Counted from the first letter of the stretch, positions 17,781 through 27,547 are shown. The stretch is DNA of 64,000 bases from Ardenticatenaceae bacterium (GCA_020634235.1 JACKCB010000002.1:496001-560000), one strand, 5' to 3'. Notes: a model not told the origin generated them from the letters alone. Numbers and translations are program-made.

Positions 17781-19703
17781 ATGTTGAATCGAATCAAATT
17801 TCCTTGCATTCGTCGCCCACAAACGGAAAACGGGCAAAGCCTCATTTTGCTGGCCCTGATGTTTGTTGGTTTGCTGGCCTTTATGGGTCTGGCCATTGAC
17901 GTTGGCTTCATCTATGTGCGCCAGGCACAACTAACTGCGGCGGTAGACGCCGCGGCCCTGGCTGGCGTTAGCGAGCTAACGTCGCCGGGCATGCTGCCGG
18001 TGGCCAACTTGCGGGCCGCTGAATTCATGCATGCCCACGACCTGCCCAGCGTGGTCATTACCCGCACTTTTGACAACCCCGCTAACTACTCTGAAGGCCT
18101 TTCGGTCCTGGGCGCACGGCAGTACTCAATCACCGCTACCTGGCCGGTGGACCTTTTCTTCTTGCGGGTCATTGGCCGCGACACTTTCAGCGTAACCAAG
18201 TCCGCCACGGCGGCCCAGTTCCCACTAGCCGATATTTATGCCAGCCGGCGGGTGGAGGATGGCGCCCTCAGCACCTCCAACCAGGCGGTCTTTGGCCCGC
18301 ACATCTGCGTCACCTATGGGGACCCGTTTTCCTCGTTCAGCAACGCCGCGGCGCAGTTCCGCCAGACGTGGCGCGGCGATTCCACCGACCGCACCTATCA
18401 CTACCGTATTCTGATTCCACCGGAATATTCGTCTGATATTGTGCGGGTGGAGTTGTTTGACCCCGATTCCATTAACCGGCCCAACAATAGTGGCGGCAGC
18501 TACCAGGACACGGTGGTACATACTTCGCTGGCGATTGCAAGCGGATTGCCACCTACAGAGCTGCGCAGTTGTAGTGCGGATCAGAAAAACCCATGCTTGA
18601 TTAACACCACAGAGGGCAACCTGGGCTTTCCGGTAGACCGGATCAATCTGTGGTGGTTCGCCCGTATTGACGAGAATCGTGGCTCAGGTACGGCTCCCGG
18701 CAACCCCAACGTCTGCGGCGAGCCTAGCAGCTATAACGTGGGTTTCAACACCGTTACCTTGTATTCGCTGTATTATTACCAGCGCCTGGCCGACGGGACC
18801 GTTGTGGAGACGCCGCTGGCCTGGTACTATGGGCAGTCGGGACAGTCATCGCGGGACAATGCCTACAGTAGTTTCAACCACCAGACGGATATGCAGTGGG
18901 TCAGCCCCGGCGGCCGGTCCATTTTTGACCAGCCGGTAGCAGTCCCGGCCGGGTGCGGCAGCCCCAATGGCGGTGATTACGATCCGGTAGCCTGCCCCAG
19001 CGGCACACCCCCCGGTCCCGGCAATGGCTTTGAACTCAGCATCAACGACGATCTGGCCAACATCCTGGTAGACGGTGTCACCGGCAACCGCTTCGTTTAT
19101 CTGGACGTCACCAGCCTCAGCGGCGCTTCCGAAAACGGCTTCGAGATTTGGGCCGGACCGCCAGACTACACCAACAACATCTCCAGTAACGTTAATACCC
19201 GCAACGTGCAAATCATCAACAACCCCAACGCCCACTCCTCCCGCGGGGCCACCGTATTTGGCATGGGCCACCTGCCCATGAACTCCAACGTCAACTTTGC
19301 GGTAGACATTCCCCTGGTCTACCTGGGACCGGAATACGCCGGCACGTCGGTCTACCTCAGCCATTACGACTCAGATTCGGGGGCACAGCCGCCGATCATC
19401 TTCTACTTCGACTCCATTGCCGAGTCGGACTGGTCCAAGACCTTTGGCGCCGGCGGCGTTGACCCGGATGGGGTGTCTGGTCGCTGCCGGCCGGGTAACT
19501 GCAATGGCCAGTTTGTCGCCCCACCCTACCAGATTAAGGTGCCCACCTTTAGCGAGGATTGCACCAATCCGGCCGATCCCAGCCAGCGCGACATCTGTAC
19601 CCCCTTCTACGGTGGGCGGCTGATAGCCCGCTATATCGGCGGTACCAACGACACTTATCACTGGAATATCACCCTGGACGGGCTGCCATATCTCGTGCGG
19701 TAG
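17781..19703 (+). CDS. TadG-like protein (Flp pilus assembly, Tad_N type)
   Basis: A 640-residue protein. The N-terminus is the putative Flp-pilus TadE/G-like domain: NGQSLILLALMFVGLLAFMGLAIDVGFIYVRQAQLTAAVDAAALAGVSEL (about 16-66), with the conserved Gly-Gln head and the DAAALAG helix. The remaining 550 residues are extracellular and Cys-containing (for example CSADQKNPC and CRPGNCNG), with a possible beta-sandwich at about 300-420. Other TadG proteins are 400-600 residues with VWA domains; no MIDAS motif is visible here. It ends before hairpin 19730-19758. Confidence 0.82.
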   Translation: MLNRIKFPCIRRPQTENGQSLILLALMFVGLLAFMGLAIDVGFIYVRQAQLTAAVDAAALAGVSELTSPGMLPVANLRAAEFMHAHDLPSVVITRTFDNPANYSEGLSVLGARQYSITATWPVDLFFLRVIGRDTFSVTKSATAAQFPLADIYASRRVEDGALSTSNQAVFGPHICVTYGDPFSSFSNAAAQFRQTWRGDSTDRTYHYRILIPPEYSSDIVRVELFDPDSINRPNNSGGSYQDTVVHTSLAIASGLPPTELRSCSADQKNPCLINTTEGNLGFPVDRINLWWFARIDENRGSGTAPGNPNVCGEPSSYNVGFNTVTLYSLYYYQRLADGTVVETPLAWYYGQSGQSSRDNAYSSFNHQTDMQWVSPGGRSIFDQPVAVPAGCGSPNGGDYDPVACPSGTPPGPGNGFELSINDDLANILVDGVTGNRFVYLDVTSLSGASENGFEIWAGPPDYTNNISSNVNTRNVQIINNPNAHSSRGATVFGMGHLPMNSNVNFAVDIPLVYLGPEYAGTSVYLSHYDSDSGAQPPIIFYFDSIAESDWSKTFGAGGVDPDGVSGRCRPGNCNGQFVAPPYQIKVPTFSEDCTNPADPSQRDICTPFYGGRLIARYIGGTNDTYHWNITLDGLPYLVR

Positions 19704-19729
19704 CCTCGCCCTAGCCACGCCAACCACCA

Positions 19730-19758
19730 GGCCGCCCGTCGTTCGTTAACGGGCGGCC
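19730..19758 (+). terminator. stem-loop after the TadG-like gene
   Basis: Perfect 10-bp arms GGCCGCCCGT (19730-19739) and ACGGGCGGCC (19749-19758) around a 9-base loop, 27 nt after the stop. No T run follows, so termination may be weak or factor-assisted. Confidence 0.5.
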
Positions 19759-19933
19759 ACCTTACAACAACCAATAAGACCACCAACCCGGATTTTTCCT
19801 GGTTGGGCTATTGCGCTACCCGGCCGGGAACCCAAGCCCACCTGGTCCGGTCGCCTATTCGTTTGCCAGTCCGATCACCACCACAACATCTTATCGATTC
19901 AACCAGCAGGCATTTATCATATGAGAGGGAATC

Positions 19934-20998
19934 ATGCAACAGTATCTAAGGCGGCTTCGTAAGCGAAGCCAGGGACAGGGTGTTCTGGAGTTTGCGCTCA
20001 TCCTCATGCTTGTGGGCCTGGCCGCGGCGGCCATCATCTTCATTCTTGGGCCAACCATCGGCAACGTCTTCTCCAACTTCATCGCCGACGCACCAGTGGC
20101 CCCGCCCAGCCTCAACGACGTAACCCGGCTGCCTACCAGCACCCCCGCCCCCACTGCCACACCCGGGCCACCCATCCCCACCGACACACCCGTCCCCACC
20201 ACCACCCCCACCGCCACCACTGTGGCCACCAACACCGCCACACCCACCAACACCGCCACGGCCACCAACACCCCCACCGCTACCAACACCCCCACCAACA
20301 CGCCCACGAACACCCCCACCACGACCCCCACCCAAACCCCCACCAATACGCCAACGAATACGCCGACCAACACCCCCACCAGCACGCCCACGGCCACCCC
20401 CACCAACGTGCCCGAAGTCTTGTTCGAGGACGACTTCAACCGCTCAGATAGCAACACGGTTGGCAATGGCTGGCTAGAATCAAATCCAAGCAATACGCAG
20501 ACGGCCATTCAATCCAATAGACTTTGTGTCACGGACGCTTCCGATGTCGTCAATCGCCCCCTGGTCAAACACACCTTCACCGCCGTCAGCAGCGGCCTGG
20601 TTGTATGGCAGTTTGACTTCGACTGGGCCAGGAACCGCTCTGATGACGACTACCTGGTATTCATGCAGTTGGGGAACAGCGGGGCCATGAGTGACGATAA
20701 CCAGGACAGCGGAGTCGCCGTCAATCTGGTATGGCAGCGGGTTAATGGTGTCCAAGAGACGCTGTCCTACCGGCCGGGTAACAACGCCCTCACCACCATC
20801 AGCGGCAGCGCCACCATCATGGTCCTGCTCGATTTCGACGCCGGCACCTACGACGTGTTTGTCGACGGCAACCTGCAAGCAAGCGCCATCCCCCTGGGCA
20901 CCAGTTCCATAGACACGGTACGCTTCTTCACCAGCCTGCTCAACGAACGCCGCTTCTCCGGCCGGTGCTTCGACAACCTGACGATTGAAACGCGGTAG
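19934..20998 (+). CDS. Flp-pilin-like head fused to a Thr/Pro stalk and a C-terminal beta domain
   Basis: A 354-residue protein. The head (about 11-52) resembles Flp pilins: SQGQGVLEFALILMLVGLAAAAIIFILG then TIGNVFSNFI, with the pilin Glu in GVLEF. Then come about 90 residues of TNTPT/TPTAT repeats (about 70-158) and a C-terminal domain (about 160-354, LFEDDFNRSDSNTVGNGWLESN...DTVRFFTSLLNERRFSGRCFDNLTI) that reads as a concanavalin-like/LamG-type sandwich. Flp pilins are normally about 60-70 residues; this is a pilin carrying a displayed domain. No TadA/B/C motor or secretin gene is in the window. Confidence 0.78.
   Translation: MQQYLRRLRKRSQGQGVLEFALILMLVGLAAAAIIFILGPTIGNVFSNFIADAPVAPPSLNDVTRLPTSTPAPTATPGPPIPTDTPVPTTTPTATTVATNTATPTNTATATNTPTATNTPTNTPTNTPTTTPTQTPTNTPTNTPTNTPTSTPTATPTNVPEVLFEDDFNRSDSNTVGNGWLESNPSNTQTAIQSNRLCVTDASDVVNRPLVKHTFTAVSSGLVVWQFDFDWARNRSDDDYLVFMQLGNSGAMSDDNQDSGVAVNLVWQRVNGVQETLSYRPGNNALTTISGSATIMVLLDFDAGTYDVFVDGNLQASAIPLGTSSIDTVRFFTSLLNERRFSGRCFDNLTIETR
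20140..20409 (+). repeat. tandem Thr/Pro codon repeats within the pilin-like gene
   Basis: Short units of the type ACN-CCN-ACN with AAC or GCC insertions repeat through this stretch and encode the TNTPTNTPT stalk. Such DNA can change length by slippage. It is coding, not a CRISPR array. Confidence 0.85.
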
Positions 20999-21026
20999 CC
21001 ACGCGCCCTGAAACCGCGCGCCAGTC

Positions 21027-21070
21027 ACTGGGCGAAGCCGGAACTCAGCCGGCTTCGCCCAGTTTCTTTA
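21027..21070 (+). terminator. terminator shared by the pilin-like gene and queG
   Basis: Perfect 15-bp arms (21027-21041 and 21049-21063) around a 7-base loop, then TTTCTTTA. It ends transcription from the pilin-like gene. Its right arm encodes the last codons of queG on the other strand, so the sequence is both coding and terminator. Confidence 0.8.
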
Positions 21071-22205
21071 TAGCCAGGGCCAGCTCCTCGCGCACCACCG
21101 GGTCATTCTCCAATGCCAGGGCCTGGCGCAGCGGGGGCAGCCCCCGGCCGGGGTCCATCTGCCCCAACGCCCACGCCGCATGGCCGCGGATCAACGCTTC
21201 CGGGTCAGCCAGCAGCGCCGCCAGGGCCGGCCGGGCGGCGGCACTGCCCCAGTTACCGGCCGCCACACAAGCATTGCGCACCAACCGCCCCCGCCGGACC
21301 CGCTGCACCGGCGTACCGGCAAAACGGGCCGCAAAACCAGCCTCATCCAGGGCCAGCAAATCCAGCAGCGGCGGAGCCGCCACAGCCCAATCCGCCACCG
21401 GCTCCCCCACCGCAAACCGGTTAAACGGACAAACTTCCTGGCATACATCGCAGCCAAACACCCAATTGCCCAGCAGCGGCCGCAGCTCACGCGGAATCCA
21501 GCCCTTCAGCTCAATTGTCAGGTAAGAGATACAGCGCCGGGCATCCAGCACATACGGCTCCGGGAAAGCGTTCGTGGGGCAGGCCGCCAGGCAGCGCCGG
21601 CACTGGCCACAAGACGGCATGGATCGCGGCACATCCGGCATAAGCGGCAGCGTGGTCAGCAGCTCCCCCAAGAAGAACCACGAGCCGCGCCGCGGAGCAA
21701 TGAGCATACTGTTCTTGCCCGTAAAACCCAGCCCGGCCGATTCAGCGTGGTCCCGCTCCAAAATGGCCCCGGTGTCCACATACACTTTGTACGCCACCGT
21801 TCCCCCGGCCTGGGCTTGCAGCCAGCCGGCCAGCGCGTGCAGGCGCGGCGTCAGCACCTCATGATAATCCGTCCCCCAGGCGTAGTTGGAGATACGCCCC
21901 CGGCCGGGATCGGCCGCAATCTCCGCTGGCAACTGCCGCGAGCCATAATCCAGCCCCACACACACCAACGACTGCACACCGGGCAAAATCACATTCAGGT
22001 CCCGCCGCCGGGCCAGCCGGTCCGGCCGGGCCAGGTAGGCCATCTCCCCCTGATACCCCGCCGCCAGCCAGCGTTCATACGCCGCCAGCCGCCGCCCCGG
22101 CCGGGAAGCCACCACCCCCACCATCGAAAAACCCAGCCGCCGGGCCTCCGCCCGCAATGCCTCCGTCAGCGCGTCCATCGCCACCATAACCACCTCGCCG
22201 CCCAT
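21045..22205 (-). CDS. queG: epoxyqueuosine reductase
   Basis: Final step of queuosine synthesis: reduces epoxyqueuosine in tRNA to queuosine, using cobalamin and two [4Fe-4S] clusters. The 386-residue protein shows the N-terminal LGFSMVGVVASRPG region, the YAWGTDYHEVL and GAILERDHAESAGLGFTGKNSMLI segments, then ferredoxin-type cysteines CGQCRRCLAACPTNAF and CDVCQEVCPFNR. A HEAT-like C-terminal tail (about 310-386) is present, as in many QueG. The ATG at 22205 has GAGG four bases upstream; the ATG six codons later is a fair alternative. The last codons overlap the terminator at 21027-21063. Confidence 0.93.
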   Translation of the reverse strand: MGGEVVMVAMDALTEALRAEARRLGFSMVGVVASRPGRRLAAYERWLAAGYQGEMAYLARPDRLARRRDLNVILPGVQSLVCVGLDYGSRQLPAEIAADPGRGRISNYAWGTDYHEVLTPRLHALAGWLQAQAGGTVAYKVYVDTGAILERDHAESAGLGFTGKNSMLIAPRRGSWFFLGELLTTLPLMPDVPRSMPSCGQCRRCLAACPTNAFPEPYVLDARRCISYLTIELKGWIPRELRPLLGNWVFGCDVCQEVCPFNRFAVGEPVADWAVAAPPLLDLLALDEAGFAARFAGTPVQRVRRGRLVRNACVAAGNWGSAAARPALAALLADPEALIRGHAAWALGQMDPGRGLPPLRQALALENDPVVREELALAIKKLGEAG

Positions 22206-22265
22206 GTTACCTCACAACCAGCAGAATGGGTAAGCAGCCGCGCCGTTGCGGGCCATGATCAGTGC

Positions 22266-22295
22266 TTTACGTTTCCCAACGAAGGATGGTATAAT
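22266..22295 (+). promoter_or_regulatory. promoter of the STAS/anti-sigma/phosphatase operon
   Basis: -35-like TTTACG (22266-22271), 18-base spacer, then a perfect TATAAT (22290-22295) with an extended TGG just before it. It lies in the 244-base gap between divergent queG and the STAS gene, giving a leader of about 150 nt. Confidence 0.6.
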
Positions 22296-22449
22296 CTCCT
22301 CGCCCACCTGGTGTTCCGGCAGGCTCCTCCTGGTGCAGCGGAGAGAGCAATTGCGCCGGAACCCCAATTCACGCTTTCAACCAGGCTGCGCGGCAGCATC
22401 TGATAGGCAAAGCGGCAGGGCGTTCGCAAAAACCAGGAGGATAAACTGA

Positions 22450-22800
22450 ATGAGCAACACCCTTGAGATCAACACTGAAATTTATGGTAAGTTGGCCGAA
22501 GTAACCGTGGTTGGGCGCGTAGACAGCAGCACCAGCCCCCAGCTAGACGACAAGCTCAAAGAGCTGGCCGACGAAAAAAAGAGCCATATCATCCTCGACT
22601 TAAGCCAGGTCTCATTTCTCAGCAGCGCCGGCCTGCGCGCAGTCGTCTCCTCCCTGCGTACCAGCAGGAAGATCGGCGGCAACACTATCCTGCTCAACCC
22701 CTCCGAGCGCGTATTGGAAGTGCTGCAATTAGCCGGCCTGGACTCGGTCATCGACATCTACCACGATAAGCAAGAAGCGCTGGATAGTTTCGGCCGATAA
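22450..22800 (+). CDS. STAS-domain anti-sigma factor antagonist (RsbV/SpoIIAA-like)
   Basis: A 116-residue STAS protein that, unphosphorylated, binds and inhibits an anti-sigma kinase. The signature FLSSAGLRAVVSSLRTSRKIGG (about 56-77) contains the phosphorylatable serine at 58 or 59, equivalent to SpoIIAA Ser58. It has an excellent AGGAGG eight bases before the ATG. It heads a four-gene module with an HATPase kinase, a second STAS protein and a PP2C phosphatase, so its phosphorylation should be set by those neighbours. No sigma factor gene is adjacent. Confidence 0.9.
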   Translation: MSNTLEINTEIYGKLAEVTVVGRVDSSTSPQLDDKLKELADEKKSHIILDLSQVSFLSSAGLRAVVSSLRTSRKIGGNTILLNPSERVLEVLQLAGLDSVIDIYHDKQEALDSFGR

Positions 22801-22834
22801 ACGCCCAGCACCACCCTGCAACACCTGCCTGTTC

Positions 22835-23311
22835 ATGGCCCAAACCGACAGCCTGACCGTACCCGGCCGGTACGACCAAATTCAATACGCGTGTGACTTC
22901 ATCTCCGCCGGCGCACGCCTGGCCGGTTTTGACAGCGACACCATCTTCCAGTTGCAGCTAGCCACCGACGAAGCCTGCACCAACGTCATCGAGCATGCCT
23001 ACGGGGCCGAAGACGTGGGCAGCCTGGTCATTAGCTGGCACATCCAGGCCGAAGATTTTGTGGTGCGCATCCGGGACCACGGACGAGCATTCAACCCAGA
23101 CAACGTTCCCCTGCCCGTCATACCCCAACCTCCCCCTAAAGACAACCTCCAGGCCACAGCAACTATAGACACCGATCTCGATGACGAATTCGAAATCAAG
23201 GTCGGCGGTCTGGGTCTCTATTTCATGCGCACGCTAATGGATGACGTCGAATTTAGATTCGACCACGATAACGGCAACACGCTGACCATGACCAAGCGGC
23301 TGCCCAGATAG
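22835..23311 (+). CDS. anti-sigma regulatory kinase (RsbW/SpoIIAB-like HATPase)
   Basis: A 158-residue HATPase_c_2 protein, the serine kinase of partner-switching systems. The N box is ATDEACTNVIEHAYG (about 49-63), the G1 box is VRIRDHGRAFNPDNV (about 77-91) and the G2-like segment is GGLGLYFMRTLMDDVEF (about 129-145). A spacer rich in Pro and Asp (about 93-125) between G1 and G2 is longer than in RsbW. It would phosphorylate the flanking STAS proteins and sequester an unidentified partner. It starts 34 nt after the first STAS gene and ends 8 nt before the second. Confidence 0.88.
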   Translation: MAQTDSLTVPGRYDQIQYACDFISAGARLAGFDSDTIFQLQLATDEACTNVIEHAYGAEDVGSLVISWHIQAEDFVVRIRDHGRAFNPDNVPLPVIPQPPPKDNLQATATIDTDLDDEFEIKVGGLGLYFMRTLMDDVEFRFDHDNGNTLTMTKRLPR

Positions 23312-23319
23312 GAAAGCGG

Positions 23320-23664
23320 ATGAGCCTCGCCAAGCAAGCGTTACCCAACAAAAGCTGGCTCGTTACAGTGAGCGGCCGGCTGGAACAGCAGCAAACGCCC
23401 GATCTGGAGCGGCTGCTCAACGAACTGCTGGCCGACCAGCACTATCGCATCGTCATCGACCTCTCGGAAGTAACTTACATCAACAGCGGCGGCCTGCGCT
23501 GCCTGGTCACTGCCTGGCGACATGCCAAACAGCAAGGCGGCAACGTCGTCTTGTGCTGCATGACCCCACGCGTCAAGGAGGTGTTTTCCATGGTAGGCTT
23601 CGATAAGGTGTTCCAGATCTACCCTTCCGTGGCAGATGCCGCCCAGGCATGGTCAACTTCCTGA
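23320..23664 (+). CDS. second STAS-domain anti-sigma antagonist
   Basis: A 114-residue STAS protein. The core is RIVIDLSEVTYINSGGLRCLVTAWRHAKQQGG (about 43-74), with a single serine in INSGGLR at the phosphorylation position. The first STAS gene has a SSAG motif instead, so the two may differ in phosphorylation behaviour. It lies between the kinase and the PP2C phosphatase in one operon. Having two antagonists for one kinase suggests two inputs or two targets. Confidence 0.88.
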   Translation: MSLAKQALPNKSWLVTVSGRLEQQQTPDLERLLNELLADQHYRIVIDLSEVTYINSGGLRCLVTAWRHAKQQGGNVVLCCMTPRVKEVFSMVGFDKVFQIYPSVADAAQAWSTS

Positions 23665-23718
23665 CCCGGCCGGGTAGCCACCCCACCGCCAGCCACGATC
23701 AGCCTTTTGCCACCCGCA

Positions 23719-26712
23719 ATGTTCCTGGCTAACCTGTCACAACTGGACGGCCTGCCCTGGCCGTCCTTTTCATTTGCCACCCCGGCCGGGGCGCAAAACG
23801 CCCCCAACCCCGCCACCACCCTGTTTAGCGGCTGGCTACCCTGGCTGCTCATCCTCCTCCTACTCCTCACCCTCTTCATCCTCTACCGCCGCTACCGCAA
23901 CACCAAAAACTTCATGCGCCTGCGCGTCAGCGAACTAGAAGCCCTCAGCGACGCCGGCCGGGTCATCGTCGAAGCCCAACTAGACCTCCAGGCCCTGTGC
24001 GAACTCATCGCCCACGAAGCCAGCAAAGTCATCGACACCAGCACCTTCCAGATTGGCCTCTTCGAGCGCGACCTCGGCCGCGACCTCTACCGCATCCTCT
24101 TCTGGACCATCAACGGCAAACGCCAGTCACCGCGCAGCTTCGACCTCAGCGAAAACGCCGGCATCGTCGGCTGGGTGCGCGATACACGCCAGACCCTCAC
24201 CATCAAAGATTACGAGCGCGAAATTGACCAACTGCCAGCCAGGCCGCGCTACGTCAGCCCCAACCCACCCCGCTCCAGCATCTTCATTCCCCTGCGCAGC
24301 GGCAGCAACACCCTGGGCGTCGTGGCCGCCCAAAGCGCCGAACCCAACCGCTTCACCGCCAACGACGTTCGCCGCCTCACCATTCTGGCCAACCAGGCCG
24401 CTGCCGCCATCGCCCACGCCTACCTGTACGAGCTGGAGCGCACCCGCGCCGCCCACCTGGAACTGGTAGGCCAGATCGCCCGGCAGGTCAACGCCATCCA
24501 AGACCTGGACGACATGATGCATCAGGTCGTCGCCCTCACCCGCTCCACCTTCGGCTTCCACCCGGTCAGCATCCTCAACCTGGCCGACGACGCCGACGAA
24601 GCCGAGCTGGTCGCCAGCACCTGGCCCGAACTAGAGGCCGCGGCAACCCGCGTCCCGGCCGGGTTCGGCATCATCGGCACCGCCATTAGCCAGCGCCGCA
24701 GCATCGTCGCCAACGAAACCCAGACCGACCGGCGCTTCGAGCCATCCCTACCCCACCTGCGGCACATCCAGCCCGACACCCAGGCCGAAATCGCCATCCC
24801 CCTCATCGTCAACCAGGAACTACTCGGCGTCCTCGACGTACAGAGCAGCCAGCCCGGCGTCTTTGGCCTGCAAGAGCAGCTCGTCCTGGAAGCGTTAGCC
24901 GCCCAGGCCGCCACCGCCATCCACAAAGCTCGCCAATGGGCCGCCCAACGAGAGCAAGCCTGGCTCACCACCGCCCAACTACAAGTCGCCGACGCCATCA
25001 ACCAGAGCATGAGCATGGACGACCTGCTGGCCGTCCTGGTCCGCCTCACCCCACTGCTGGTCGGCGTCGAAAGCTGCGGTATCCTGCTGTGGGACGAGGA
25101 ACTACAGCTCTACCAGGGCAGCGACATCTACGGCTATCCCGCGGCCACCGCCGCCCAATTTCGGCAGTTGCGGCTGGCCATTGGCCAATGGAACCCGCTG
25201 GATGCCGTTCACGTGGGCATGGAAAAGCTCATCACCAGCCAACCCCCACCCTGGCAGCCCAACAGCGGCAACACCCTTACCGGCCTGTTCCCCCTGGCCG
25301 CACGCGGGCGCATGGTCGGCGTCATGAGCCTCAGCGGTCCGCCCCGCCCCAACAGCCAGACCCCGGCCGGGATCTGCACCCCACGCCAGGAAGAACTGCT
25401 CAACAGCATCGCCCTGCAAGCCGCCCAGGCCATCATCGGCGAACAACTCAACATCGCCCAACAAGAAGAAGCCTGGGTCAACACCGCCCTCCTGCAAGTC
25501 GCCGAAGCCGTCAACAGCCTCATCGAACTCAACGAAATCCTGGACACCATCGTCCGCTTCATCCCCATCCTCGTCGGCATCGACACCTGCCTCATCCTGG
25601 TCTGGGACGAACGCAGCCGCACCTTTCGCCCCGGCCCCAGCCACGGCATCAACGAAATGGGGCGCGGCCTGCTCCAATCCTTCGAGATTGACGAGACCGA
25701 GCTGCCCCTGCTGGAGCCGCAAGAAGAGAGCCGGCTGCTGGTCACCACCTTCTACACCTTCCATCTACCCCCCTGGCTGCAAACCCTCTTCGACAGCCCA
25801 ACTGCCAGCGCCCTACCCCTCTTCGCCCGCGCCAAGCTCGTAGGCGCGCTGGTCATCAGCCCCCCGCGCGATGGCCGCCCCATCTCCGGCCGGCGGCTCA
25901 ACATCCTCACCGGCATCGGCCAGCAAGCCGCCATCGCCGTCGTCAACGACCAGCTCTACCGCGAGTCGGCCGAACGCAGCCGGCTGGAGCAAGAGCTGGA
26001 CGTGGCCCGCAGCATCCAGGCCAGCTTCATCCCCTCAGGCAGCCCGCACATTAGCGGCTGCACCGTGGCCAGCTATTGGGAAGCCGCCCGCCAGGTCAGC
26101 GGCGACTTCTACGACTTCCTGCCCCTACCCAGCGGCCGCTGGGGCATTGTAGTGGCCGACGTAGCCGACAAAGGCGTCCCGGCCGCGTTGTTCATGGCCC
26201 TCAGCCGCACCGTCCTCCGCACCATCGCCATGAATCGCAACGACCCGGCCGTGACCCTGGAACGTGCCAACGAAATCATCTGCCACGACACCACCTCAGA
26301 CCTGTTCGTCACCGTCTTCTACGCCATCTGGGACCCCGACAAGCGCGTCCTGGCCTACGGCAACGCCGGCCACAATCCGCCGCTGCTGCTGCGCCGCGAC
26401 GGGCGCACCAAACTGCTGCACGGCACCGGCATGGCCCTGGGCGTGCTAGACAGCATCGAAATCGAAGCCCGGGAGGTCCGCCTCCGGCCGGGAGACATCC
26501 TCATCCTCTATACCGACGGCGTCACCGAGGCCGTGAACGAAGATTACGACGAATTTGGCCTGGAACGGCTGCGCCTGACCGTGGCCGCCCACCAGGACGA
26601 AGACGCCGAGAGCATCAAGCAAGCCATCACCGCCGCCATCCGCGACTTCGCCGGCGACACGTCCCAATTTGATGATGTCACCCTGGTCGTCATGAAACTG
26701 GATAATGGATAG
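23719..26712 (+). CDS. multi-GAF PP2C (SpoIIE/RsbU-like) serine phosphatase
   Basis: A 997-residue membrane-anchored protein. One TM segment (about 40-58, LPWLLILLLLLTLFILYRRY) is followed by a first GAF-like domain (about 75-240), then at least two more GAF-type modules (about 250-410 and 430-580) and a degenerate one (about 590-740). The C-terminal SpoIIE phosphatase (about 765-997) shows QVSGDFYDFLPL, GIVVADVADKGVPAALFM, AYGNAGHNPPLLLR, LYTDGVTEA and FDDVTLVVMK, with the metal-binding aspartates kept. It should dephosphorylate the STAS proteins upstream in response to GAF ligands. I start at the ATG at 23719; a TTG at 23707 is possible. Confidence 0.9.
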   Translation: MFLANLSQLDGLPWPSFSFATPAGAQNAPNPATTLFSGWLPWLLILLLLLTLFILYRRYRNTKNFMRLRVSELEALSDAGRVIVEAQLDLQALCELIAHEASKVIDTSTFQIGLFERDLGRDLYRILFWTINGKRQSPRSFDLSENAGIVGWVRDTRQTLTIKDYEREIDQLPARPRYVSPNPPRSSIFIPLRSGSNTLGVVAAQSAEPNRFTANDVRRLTILANQAAAAIAHAYLYELERTRAAHLELVGQIARQVNAIQDLDDMMHQVVALTRSTFGFHPVSILNLADDADEAELVASTWPELEAAATRVPAGFGIIGTAISQRRSIVANETQTDRRFEPSLPHLRHIQPDTQAEIAIPLIVNQELLGVLDVQSSQPGVFGLQEQLVLEALAAQAATAIHKARQWAAQREQAWLTTAQLQVADAINQSMSMDDLLAVLVRLTPLLVGVESCGILLWDEELQLYQGSDIYGYPAATAAQFRQLRLAIGQWNPLDAVHVGMEKLITSQPPPWQPNSGNTLTGLFPLAARGRMVGVMSLSGPPRPNSQTPAGICTPRQEELLNSIALQAAQAIIGEQLNIAQQEEAWVNTALLQVAEAVNSLIELNEILDTIVRFIPILVGIDTCLILVWDERSRTFRPGPSHGINEMGRGLLQSFEIDETELPLLEPQEESRLLVTTFYTFHLPPWLQTLFDSPTASALPLFARAKLVGALVISPPRDGRPISGRRLNILTGIGQQAAIAVVNDQLYRESAERSRLEQELDVARSIQASFIPSGSPHISGCTVASYWEAARQVSGDFYDFLPLPSGRWGIVVADVADKGVPAALFMALSRTVLRTIAMNRNDPAVTLERANEIICHDTTSDLFVTVFYAIWDPDKRVLAYGNAGHNPPLLLRRDGRTKLLHGTGMALGVLDSIEIEAREVRLRPGDILILYTDGVTEAVNEDYDEFGLERLRLTVAAHQDEDAESIKQAITAAIRDFAGDTSQFDDVTLVVMKLDNG

Positions 26713-26872
26713 CCGCCGGCCCACCCTGCAACACCTGCGCCAATTCTCCGTATAGTTACCGGTTAGCCCGGCCGGGTTCCCATCGCTCAGCCCCCAGGCA
26801 CAAACAGATAGTCCCCGGCCGGGCTTCCGCCAGCACCCACGCAGCGCGCGGCACAACACGAGAGGATTCCCC

Positions 26873-27547
<675 letters not shown>

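Noticed and set aside
20140..20409. Tandem short repeats as a possible CRISPR array
   Set aside because: Units are a few codons long, have no spacers of constant length and encode a Thr/Pro stalk in frame.
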